In this document: in pieces, positions 23,726 to 33,900 of the stretch
How the letters are laid out: every line of letters begins with the position of its first letter
Position numbering within the stretch: position 1 is the stretch's first letter
NCBI GenBank assembly: GCA_036732755.1
Contig: DAINBU010000022.1
Span: 1-48,571 of the forward strand
Direction: 5' to 3'
DNA from: DASRRB01 sp036732755
Lineage (GTDB): Bacteria > Planctomycetota > B15-G4 > SIAN01
Length of the DNA: 48,571 nucleotides
Position numbers and translations under genes: made by a program
The notes under the pieces: model-generated
Database searches by the model: none
The model's input: the letters and a program-made list of their open reading frames with translations, nothing else
What the model was told of the DNA's origin: nothing

Positions 23726-24809
23726 TGCCGAACCGCGGACCTGGTCGCTCGGACGCGCCGCTCCTGCTGCGTGCGCTCGCCGGCGAGCCGGTCGACCATC
23801 CCCCCATCTGGCTCTTCAGGCAGGCCGGCCGCTACCTGCCCGAGTACCGCGAGCTGCGCAGCAAGCACAGCTTCGGCGAAATGGTGCGCGACGCCGGCGT
23901 CGCGTGCGAGGCGACGCTGCAGCCGATGCGCCGCTTCCCGCTCGACGCGGCGATCGTCTTTTCGGACCTGCTCGTGCCGCTCGAGGGGCTCGGCCACGCG
24001 ATCCACTACGGCGACCACGGGCCCGAGGTCGCCGACGGGCCCACCTCCGCCAAGGAAGCGACGTCGCTGGCGCGCTTCGAGTCGAACGAGGCGGTCGAGG
24101 TGCCGGGACGCACGCTCGCGCTGCTCACGCGCGAGCTGCCGCCGAAGATCGCGCGCATCGGATTCGCGGGCGCGCCGTGGACGCTCGGGCTCTACCTGCT
24201 CGAAGGGAAGGGCTCGAAGGGGTTCGAGAAGGCGCGTGCGCGCGCCCTCACCGACGAGGCGAACTTCCAGCGCCTGATGGAGATCCTCGCCGACGCGGTC
24301 GCCTCCTACTGCAAGCTCCAAGTGGCGGGCGGCGCGCAGGTGATCCAGATCTTCGACTCGTGGGCCGGGCTGGCGGCGCCGTCGTTCTGGCGCCGCCTCG
24401 TCCTGCCGGCCGCAAAGTCGATGGTCGCGCAGATCCAGTCGGCGGGCGTGCCGGTCGTCTGGTTCCTGCGCGGCTCGGCGCGCCACGCCCACGTCGCGCT
24501 CGAGACGGGCGCCGACGGCGTCTCGGTCGACTTCTCGATCGACCTGGCGAACTTCGCGCGCACCGTCGGCGGCGACGTCGCGGTGCAGGGAAACCTCGAC
24601 CCGGCTCTCTTGCTCGCCTCGCCCGAGGTCGCCGCCGCCCACGCGCGCACGCTCAAGCACGCGCTGGCCGGACGGCCGCGCTGGATCTTCAACCTCGGCC
24701 ACGGCATCACGCCGGAAGCGCGTGTCGAGAGCGTCGCCGCCGTCGTCGAGGAGGTCGTGCACGGACCGGCGGCGCCCGACACGACGCCGGAGCCCTCGGA
24801 GTCTCTGTC

Positions 24810-24813
<4 letters not shown>
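23725..24813 (+). CDS. hemE: Uroporphyrinogen decarboxylase
   Basis: A 362-residue HemE that removes four carboxyl groups to give coproporphyrinogen III. Signature 1 is PIWLFRQAGRYLPEYR near residue 30; the family FSDLLVPLEGLG and GFAGAPWTLGLYLLEG motifs follow, along with the NLGHGITPEA C-terminal signature. The ATG at 23725 overlaps the response-regulator stop by one base (TGATG); a GTG one codon upstream at 23722 is an equally possible start. Length is normal. Confidence 0.96.
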
Positions 24814-26240
<1,427 letters not shown>

Positions 26241-26244
26241 CTCG

Positions 26245-27285
26245 ATGGGTGCGACCGGCGTTCTCCTGCTCAACCTCGGCGGCCCCGATCGGCCCGCGAG
26301 CGTGCGGCCGTTCCTGCGCGAGCTCTTCTCCGACCCGGAGGTGCTCGCGATCCCGGGCGGCGCGCCGGTCCGCAACGCGCTGGCGTGGTGGATCGCGAAG
26401 CGCCGGGAGAAGCAGGTCGTCCAGAACTACCTCGAGGTCGGCTGGTCGCCGCTGCTGCAGCGCACGCTCGCGCAGCAGCACGCGCTCGAAGCGCGGCTGA
26501 ACGAGCGCGCCGGCGCGACGACCGAGACACCCGCCTTCCTGGTCCGCACCGCGATGCGCTACTGGCATCCGCGCGCGACGCCGGCGCTCGACGAACTGCT
26601 CGCGGCGGGGATCTCCTCGCTCGTCCTGCTGCCGCTCTATCCGCAGTACTCGCGCGCGACGACGGCGTCGAGCCTCGGCGAGCTGCGCCAGATCCTGGCG
26701 CGGCGCGCGCCGGAGCTGCCGGTGCGCGAGGTCACGAGCTACGCGACCGACACCGCCTACGTCGCGGCGCTCGCGCGCTGCGTCGAGGAGGGGCTCGCGG
26801 AGGCGCGCGCCGAGCGCGGCGAGCATGGCGAGCCGGTGCTGCTCTTCTCGGCGCACGGCCTGCCGCTGCGGCTGATCGAGAACGGCGATCCTTACGAGAT
26901 CGAGGTGCGCGCGACGAAGGCCGCGGTGCTGAAGCGCCTGGCCTGGACGGGCGAGGTCCGGCTCTCGTTCCAGAGCCGTGCCGGTCCGGTGAAGTGGCTC
27001 GAGCCGTCGACCGAGGCGACCCTCGCCGAGCTCGCGCGTGCGGGCTTCCAGTCGATCGTGGTCGTCCCGATCAGCTTCGTCTCCGACCACATCGAGACGG
27101 TGCACGAGATCGACGTCCTGCTCCGCCGTCATGCGCGGGCTCAGGGCGTGAAGGTCTTCGTGCGGACGCCCGCGCTCGACGCGCGGCCCGACTTCATCGA
27201 CGCGCTCGCCGCGCTGACCGAGGAGTGCACGCGCCGGTTGGGTGCCGCCAACGGCAATCTCGCCCGTGCCGCCCGAGCGCGCTGA
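26245..27285 (+). CDS. hemH: Ferrochelatase
   Basis: A 346-residue ferrochelatase. It opens with GVLLLNLGGPD, the classical N-terminal motif, and contains LPLYPQYSRATTAS. The metal-chelation histidine is H204 in LFSAHGLPLR, and the C-terminal active-site segment is PISFVSDHIETVHEID with H282 and the acidic ladder. The ATG at 26245 is 4 bases after the hemN stop; an in-frame reading from 26203 would begin inside hemN and lacks family similarity. Confidence 0.95.
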   Translation: MGATGVLLLNLGGPDRPASVRPFLRELFSDPEVLAIPGGAPVRNALAWWIAKRREKQVVQNYLEVGWSPLLQRTLAQQHALEARLNERAGATTETPAFLVRTAMRYWHPRATPALDELLAAGISSLVLLPLYPQYSRATTASSLGELRQILARRAPELPVREVTSYATDTAYVAALARCVEEGLAEARAERGEHGEPVLLFSAHGLPLRLIENGDPYEIEVRATKAAVLKRLAWTGEVRLSFQSRAGPVKWLEPSTEATLAELARAGFQSIVVVPISFVSDHIETVHEIDVLLRRHARAQGVKVFVRTPALDARPDFIDALAALTEECTRRLGAANGNLARAARAR

Positions 27286-28675
27286 ACTGGCGGACCTCGC
27301 GGACCTCGCGATCGTCGGCGGCGGTCTGGCCGGACTCTTCGCCGCGTGGCGCGCGCGGCGGCGGACCGCGCAGGGGCGCGCCCCGGTCGTGCGCGTGCTC
27401 GAAGCGGCCGCGGCGCCCGGCGGCGTGGTCGCGACGATCGACGAGGCGGGATTCCGTTTCGAGCGCGCGGCGTCGTCGATCCGCGGCGCGGCGCTCGAGC
27501 TGCTCGCGGCGTTGAAGGAGCTCGGGCTCGGCGGCGAGCTCGTCGCGGCGGCCCCGTGCGCGGCGAAGCGCTGGGTCGCGTTCCGGGGCCGGCTCGAGCC
27601 GACGCCGGCGGGGCCGCTCTCGTTCGTGACGACGCCGCTGCTCTCCGCGGGCGGGAAGCTGCGTCTCGCGTGCGAGCCGTTCGTCGGCGAGCCCGCCGCG
27701 CGGCCCGACGAGACGCTCGCGAGCTTCGTCGCGCGGCGCTTCGGCGCGGGGCTAATCGACCCGCTCTTCGACGCGGTCGTGACCGGCATCTTCGCAGGGG
27801 ATGTTCGCAAGCTCGAAGCGGCGAGCGCGCTGCCGCGCATGGTCGAGCTCTCCGCGCAGCACGGCTCGGTGGTCCGCGGCTTCATGGCGGCCGCACGCGC
27901 GCGCAAGCGCGAGGGGATCTCGACGCGCGGGCTCTTCGCGCTGCGCGGCGGCATGGGGTCGCTGGTCGCGGCGCTCGCGCGCTCGCTCGGCGACTCGGTC
28001 ACGTGCGATGCACGTGTCGTCGCGCTGCGCCGGATCGATGCAGGCGACGCGCGCTGGGAGCTCGAGGATTCGCGCGGCCGCCTTGTGCGCGCGAAAGAAG
28101 TCGTCCTCGCGACGCCCTCGTGGGCCGCCGCGCCGCTGCTCGCACCCCTCGCGCCCGACCTCGTGCGCGAGCTCGCCGCGATCGAGACCGCCAACGTCGC
28201 CGTCGTCGCGCTCGGCGTCGCGCGCACCCAGGTCGGCGCCGACGTCGACGGCTTGGGCTTCCTCGTCCCGCGCTCGGAGGAGTCGCCGCTGCTCGGCGTC
28301 CTCTTCGAAAGCTCCCTCTTCCCCGACCGCGCGCCCGCCGGGCGCGTGCTGCTGCGCTGCATGGTCGGCGGCGAACGGCTCGTGTTGCCCGACGACGAGA
28401 ACGCCGTGGCCGACCTCGCCTGGCGCGAGGCCGCGCGCTACCTCCGGCTCACCGGCGCCCCCGAGCTGCGCCGCGTCTTCGTCCACAAACCGGGGATCCC
28501 GCAGTATCGGCCCGGCCACGCGCGGAGGCTGGCGCGCATCGACGAGGCGCTCGCGACGGAGCCGCGCCTCTCCGGCCTCGCACTCGCCGGCTGGAGCTAC
28601 CGCGGCATCGCGGTGAACGACGCGGTGCGGGGCGGACCGAATCCACGCGCCGAGACCAGCATTCGCGCCAGGTGA
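27242..28675 (+). CDS. hemG: Protoporphyrinogen/coproporphyrinogen oxidase, HemY-type flavoprotein
   Basis: A flavin monooxygenase-fold oxidase of up to 477 residues. The dinucleotide-binding motif is AIVGGGLAGLFAAW near residue 23, and an R-x-ASS-x-R segment (FERAASSIRG) follows as in HemY-type oxidases. The C-terminal FAD contact lies in LALAGWSYRGIAVNDAV. It closes the heme operon, overlapping hemH by 44 bases if the GTG at 27242 is used or 20 bases with the GTG at 27266; neither has a strong ribosome-binding site. Whether the substrate is protoporphyrinogen or coproporphyrinogen cannot be told, but the pairing with hemN and hemH favours protoporphyrinogen. Its 3' end runs 79 bases into the convergent hydrolase gene. 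Confidence 0.88.
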   Translation: MPPTAISPVPPERAELADLADLAIVGGGLAGLFAAWRARRRTAQGRAPVVRVLEAAAAPGGVVATIDEAGFRFERAASSIRGAALELLAALKELGLGGELVAAAPCAAKRWVAFRGRLEPTPAGPLSFVTTPLLSAGGKLRLACEPFVGEPAARPDETLASFVARRFGAGLIDPLFDAVVTGIFAGDVRKLEAASALPRMVELSAQHGSVVRGFMAAARARKREGISTRGLFALRGGMGSLVAALARSLGDSVTCDARVVALRRIDAGDARWELEDSRGRLVRAKEVVLATPSWAAAPLLAPLAPDLVRELAAIETANVAVVALGVARTQVGADVDGLGFLVPRSEESPLLGVLFESSLFPDRAPAGRVLLRCMVGGERLVLPDDENAVADLAWREAARYLRLTGAPELRRVFVHKPGIPQYRPGHARRLARIDEALATEPRLSGLALAGWSYRGIAVNDAVRGGPNPRAETSIRAR

Positions 28676-29676
28676 TCCGTCACGGCCGCCTCCGCGAAGA
28701 AGCGCGGCGCCCAAGGCCTTCCATGGATGAAGCCGACGTGGCCGCCGTGCTCGGAGATGGCGGGGATGAGCGCGGGGTTCGCGGCGATGGCCGCCGTCGG
28801 GACGGCGCTGGCCGGCAGGAAGGGATCGTCCAGCGCGTGGACGACGAGCGTGGGCACGCGCACGCCGCCGATCCACGGGGCGCAGCTCGCGCGCCGGTAG
28901 TAGTCGTGGACGTCCTTGAAGCCGTACAGCGGAGAGGTCGCCGCGTCGTCGAATTCGAAGAAGGTCCTCGCCGCGAGCGCACGTTGCACGTCGATCCTCC
29001 CTCGGAGCAGTTCGCGCTTGGCGGCGACCTTCGCGCGTAAAGACGGGAGGAGATGGCGCAGGTAGAGGCGGCTCGCGCTCGCCTCCATGAAGCGGGCGCC
29101 GGCTTCGATGTCGAACGGGACGGACACGACCGCGGCCGCATCGAGCAGGCCCGTCGCCCGCTCGCCCGCCTCCCCGAGCCATCGCAAGAGAATGTTGCCG
29201 CCGATCGAGAAGCCGACGGCGGCGAGCGGACGGCGGGGATGGCGCGCGGCGAGTTGCAGGATCACGAACTCGACGTCGTCGGTCTCCCCGGCGTGATAGA
29301 GGCGCGGGCCGCGGTTCAGCTCGCCGCTGCACGAGCGGAAGTTGAGTCCGACGCTCGCGAGGCCGGCCGCCGCGAGCTCGCGGGCGAGCACCTTGACGTA
29401 ACCCGAATTCGTCGAGCCCTCGAGCCCGTGCAGCAGCAGGACGAGCGGAACATGCGCCGCGTTCGCGTGGGCCGCGCTCGCGCGCGACGCGGCGTCGCCG
29501 CTCTCGAACCAGTCGAGGTCGAGGAAGTCGCCGTCGGTCGTCGGGATCCGCTCGCGGCGCCGGTGCACGTCCCGGTGCGCATTGACTCGGGCGCGCAGCG
29601 CGAGTCCGGCAACGGTCTGCGCGTGGCCGCCAACCAGCCATCGTGGAGCGACGAAGCGCGACCCGACCCGTTTCAT
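28597..29676 (-). CDS. YheT-type alpha/beta hydrolase
   Basis: A 359-residue alpha/beta hydrolase of the YheT/ABHD1-3 family. It begins FVAPRWLVGGHAQTV, typical of that family (GHxQT). The oxyanion region is LLLHGLEGSTNSGYV, the nucleophile elbow is GFSIGGNILLRWLGE, the acid is in HALDDPFLP, and the histidine is in SEHGGHVGF. Members act on acyl esters, but the substrate is unknown here. The gene is convergent with the heme operon, and its last 79 bases overlap hemG. Confidence 0.93.
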   Translation of the reverse strand: MKRVGSRFVAPRWLVGGHAQTVAGLALRARVNAHRDVHRRRERIPTTDGDFLDLDWFESGDAASRASAAHANAAHVPLVLLLHGLEGSTNSGYVKVLARELAAAGLASVGLNFRSCSGELNRGPRLYHAGETDDVEFVILQLAARHPRRPLAAVGFSIGGNILLRWLGEAGERATGLLDAAAVVSVPFDIEAGARFMEASASRLYLRHLLPSLRAKVAAKRELLRGRIDVQRALAARTFFEFDDAATSPLYGFKDVHDYYRRASCAPWIGGVRVPTLVVHALDDPFLPASAVPTAAIAANPALIPAISEHGGHVGFIHGRPWAPRFFAEAAVTDHLARMLVSARGFGPPRTASFTAMPR

Positions 29677-29812
29677 CTCGGAGCTCCGGCGAACGACAAG
29701 CCGGCACGTGGTCCAGCGACGCCCCGAACGGGACGTCGCCGGTGCACACGCATGCGATCTCTCGCGCGTCGATTCTTCAATGTTCGACCCGGAACGATGA
29801 AGGGGACTTCAC

Positions 29813-30859
29813 CTATTTCCCGGCCGCCGGCAGCGCGTGTTCCGCCGGCATCACCCCCTTCTTCGCCTTGCCGAAGCCGAAGAAGGTCGGCGCGTAGTCG
29901 CCGACGAGGGAGACGTCGCTCTTCGGGTCGATCTTCTCTTCGAGGTGGAGCGCCCAGTAGGCGGCGTTCACGAAGGCGCGGCGCAGGTCGGCGCTCTGGA
30001 GGTCGACGGCGGCGCCGATGGTCGAGCCGACGACGCGCTGCGCGCCGTGATCGGTCGCGCGCTCGCGACACCACATCAGAGGCATCATCGGAGCGTTCGG
30101 ACCGCCCTCGACGGGCGGGTCGGCCGGCTTCATGCCTTGCAGGACCTGGCCGCGCAGCAACACGACGTCGCCCGGCAGCAGGTGCGTGATCGCGTAGACG
30201 TCGGTCGGGCCCCAGACGTCCTTCACGCCGCGCAGGATCGGATGGTCTTGGTGCGCCGGGTCGGCGACGCCACGCGTGCTCTGCGAGCCGTGTGATCCGT
30301 GGTGGGCGACCCAGGTGTCGCCGAGCACCTGCTGGCCGAAGCCGCCGGGCCACTCCGGGCTGTCGAAGGAGTACTTCGCATAGGGGCTCTTCTTGTCGCG
30401 CTGGTACTGGAAGGCGTGCGTCGCGGTCCGGATGCCGATCAGCGGCTTGCCCGACTCGACGTAGTCGACGAAGTGCTTCATGTCGGCGTCGGGCAGCTCG
30501 CGGAATCTCCAGAAGACGATCGCGAGGTCGGCGTCGTCGAGGGCGGCGAGCCCCGGCACGTGCATCTGCTGGTCGGGATCGATGGCGCCGCTCTTCGGGT
30601 CGATCGAGAAGAGGACGGTGCAGCGAAAGCCGTGGCGCACCGCGAGGATCTTCGCCAGCATCGGCAGCGCCTCTTCGCTGCGGTACTCCTCGTCGCCCGC
30701 GAGCAGGACGATCTTCTTTCCGCTGCCCGGCTTCGGCGTGTCGGCGCTCCCCTTCGCGCCTTCGTAGGTGACGCCGGCCTGCTCCTGCGCGCGCCACGCG
30801 ATGAGCGGCGCCGCGCCCGCGATCGCGCAGGCCAAGAGGGTGCGTGCGAGCGGCGGCAT
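29813..30859 (-). CDS. Secreted ThuA-domain protein
   Basis: A 348-residue protein with an N-terminal signal (about residues 5-25). The ThuA/glutamine-amidotransferase-like fold is shown by KIVLLAGDEEYRSEEALPML, LAIVFWRFRELPD, GKPLIGIRTATHAFQ, and a C-terminal segment VVGSTIGAAVDL with AFVNAAYWALHLE. ThuA proteins take part in 3-keto-sugar metabolism in Rhizobiales, and ThuA domains are abundant in planctomycetes with unknown substrates. The start is the ATG at 30859, preceded by GGAG at 6 bases; a longer reading 17 codons upstream would lack a clean signal peptide. It is divergent from the giant gene at 30982. Confidence 0.88.
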   Translation of the reverse strand: MPPLARTLLACAIAGAAPLIAWRAQEQAGVTYEGAKGSADTPKPGSGKKIVLLAGDEEYRSEEALPMLAKILAVRHGFRCTVLFSIDPKSGAIDPDQQMHVPGLAALDDADLAIVFWRFRELPDADMKHFVDYVESGKPLIGIRTATHAFQYQRDKKSPYAKYSFDSPEWPGGFGQQVLGDTWVAHHGSHGSQSTRGVADPAHQDHPILRGVKDVWGPTDVYAITHLLPGDVVLLRGQVLQGMKPADPPVEGGPNAPMMPLMWCRERATDHGAQRVVGSTIGAAVDLQSADLRRAFVNAAYWALHLEEKIDPKSDVSLVGDYAPTFFGFGKAKKGVMPAEHALPAAGK

Positions 30860-30981
30860 CGGCGGCTCCGGATGCAGGAAAGGAACGGGACGCGGCGGCG
30901 CAGCGCGCATCCTTGCAAGGCCCCCGTCGGAACGCGAGCCTCTAGGGCTTCCGGCGCGTGTCGCGCGGGTCGAGGTCGATC
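30860..30981. promoter_or_regulatory. Divergent spacer between ThuA gene and giant cytochrome fusion
   Basis: A 122-bp spacer that must hold the start signals for both divergent genes. GAGG at about 6 bases before the ATG at 30982 and GGAG 6 bases before the ThuA ATG are visible ribosome-binding sites. No convincing -35/-10 pair could be chosen by eye. The arrangement suggests that the two secreted proteins may be co-regulated. Confidence 0.4.
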
Positions 30982-33900
30982 ATGCCGCAAGTCTTCGCGT
31001 TGCTCCCCTTGGTGCTCCGAGCGTCGACCGCGTTCGTCGCGCCGCAGGCTGCGCCCGCGCCGACTCCTGCGCCCGCGGCAACATTCCAGTTCGTGAAAGG
31101 CGACCGTGTCTGCCTGATCGGCAGCGCGCTGGCGGAACGGCTGCAGCACGATGGCTGGTTCGAGACGCTACTGCAGGAGCGCCGGCCCGAGCTCGAGCTG
31201 ACCGTCCGGAACCTCGGCTATTCCGGCGATGAGATCAGCACCCGACTGCGGGTCGAAGGAAGCGAGACGTGGGACGAGCAGCTCACGCGTTGCGGCGCGA
31301 CGGTGATCCTCGCGTTCTTCGGGTCGAACTCCCGCGCCGACCTCGACGATCTCCCCGCCTTCTTGGAGAGGATGGCCACCCGCCGCTACGACGGAGTCCA
31401 TGCGCCCTGGGTGGTGGTGTGCAGTCCGATTCCGTTCGAAGACCTTCACGATCCACTGCTGCCCGACAGCTCGAAGCGGAATGAGGATCTGCGCTTCGTC
31501 GTGAAGTCCATGGCCCGTGTCGCGGGCGAACACAACGTCCCGTTCGTCGACCTCTTTACACCGATGCTGGCGAGGTACGCGGGGGCGGGTGCGAAGCACC
31601 CGCTCACGCTGGACGGTATGCACCTCACCGAAGAGGGCAACCGCATCCTCGCCGCGAACCTCGTGCACGCGCTCGCCGACACGAACGCCCCCGCCGCGCA
31701 GCGGCTCTCGCCTGCACAGCGCGACGCGCTGCGCGCCGCGGTCCTCGAGAAGGACCTCTTCTGGTTCAACCGCTACCAGACGACCGACGGATACAACGTC
31801 TACGGCGGCCGCTCGTCCCTCGCCTACACCGACAGCCAGACCAACTTCGAGGTGCTGCAGCGCGAGCTCGAGATCCTCGACGCGCTCTGCAAGAACCGCG
31901 ACCGGCGCATCCATTCGCTCGCGAACGGCAAGGACGTCCCGGTCGACGACTCGAACGTCCCGCCGAAGATCGCGGTCAAGACCAACTACAAGGGCTCCCG
32001 CCCCGACGGCACCTTCGACTTCACCGGCGGAGAAGCCGCGATCGCGAAGATGACCGTCGCGAAGGGGATGAAGATCGAGCTCTTCGCCGACGAGCAGCGC
32101 TTCCCCGAGCTCGCCAAGCCCGTGCAGATGTCCTTCGACCCGGCCGGCCGCCTCTGGGTCGCCGCGTGGCCGACCTATCCGCACTGGGAGCCGCAGACTC
32201 CCATGCGCGACAAGCTCCTCGTGCTGGAAGACAAGGACGGCGACGGCCGCGCCGACACCTGCACCGCGTTCGCCGACGACCTGCGCAATCCCACCGGCTT
32301 CGAGTTCTGGAACGGCGGCGTGATCGTCGCGCAGGCGCCCGAGCTCTGGTTCCTGAAGGACACGGACGGCGACGGCAGGTGGGACCTGCGCGAGCGGTTG
32401 CTGCAGGGGCTCTCGACCGCCGACACGCACCACACCGCGAACAGCTTCGTCTTCGGCCCCGACGGCGCGCTCTACTTCCAGGAGGGGACGTTCCACCAGT
32501 CGCAGATCGAGACGATCTACGGGGTCGAGCGCAACCACGACGCCTGCGTCTGGCGCTTCGAGCCGCGCACGTGGCGCGTCGAACGCCACATCGCCTACGA
32601 CTTCGCCAACCCCCACGGCCACGTCTTCGACCGCTGGGGCCAGGAGTTCGTGACCGATGGCACCGGCAACGAGAACTACTACGCGCTGCCCTTCAGCGGC
32701 CGCGTGATCTACCCGCAGAAGCACTCGCCCTACTTCCGCTTCTTCGACCAGCGCAGCCGGCCGTGCGGCGGGACCGAGATCCTGTCGAGCCGCGCGTTCC
32801 CGCCCGAAACGCAGGGCGACCTCTTGCTCTGCAATGTCATCGGGTTCCAGGGGATCTTCCGCTACCACATCGAGGACGCCGGATCGGGCTTCGGCGCGAA
32901 GGAGGTCGAGCCGCTCGTCTTCAGCAGCGACCCGAGCTTCCGTCCGGTCGCCGCGCAGGTCGGGCCCGACGGCGCCGTGTATCTCCTCGACTGGTACAAC
33001 CCGATCATCGGCCACATGCAGCACCACCTGCGGGACCCCAACCGCGACCACGACCACGGCCGCATCTACCGCATCACCTGCATCGACCGGCCCACGCTGA
33101 AGCCGAAGGCGATCGCCGGCCAGCCCATTCGCGAGCTGCTCGAAGTCCTGAAGGAGCCCGAGGACCGCGTCCGCTACCGCGCGCGCCTCGAGCTGTCGGG
33201 CCGTCCGTCCGCGGAGGTGATCGCGGCGGCGCAGGCGTGGGAGAAGCAGCTCGACCCGAAGGAACCGGAATACGAGCACCACCGCCTCGAAGCGCTCTGG
33301 CTGCAGCAGCAGCACGGGTCGCTCGACGTCGTCCTGTTGAACGCGCTGCTCGAGTCGGCCGACCGGCGCGTGCGCGCGGCGGCGGTGCAGTCGCTCCGCA
33401 GCGCGCACCGCGAGCTCACCACCGCACTCGAGAAGCTGCGCGAAGCGGCGCGCGACGACGATCCGCGCGTGCGGCTCGAGGCGGTCGTCGCGGCGAGCGA
33501 CTTCGACGACGTCGCGGCGGCCCGCGTCGCGCTCGAAGTCCTGCGCAAGCCGACCGATCGCTTCCTCGACTACGCGTTCCAGGAGACGATGCGAACGCTC
33601 GAGCCGCATTGGAGGAAGGCGCTCGCCGTGGGCGTCCTCGACGTGCGCGACAATCCTGCCGCGGCCGCGTTCCTGGTCGCCCGCGCGAACGACGCCGAGC
33701 TCGCGAAGCTGCCGCGCATCGAGTCGGTCCTCTCCGCGCTGATCGCCCGTCACGCCACGACCGACGAGCCGCGTAGAGCGGCGCTCGCCGAGCTCGCCGC
33801 GCTGCGCAAGAGCAGCGTCGCCGCGGAGCTCGTCCGCGCGATGCGCGAGGTCGACGCGGCTCGCGGCGACGCCGCGGGCCATGCGCGCCACGTCGAGCAG

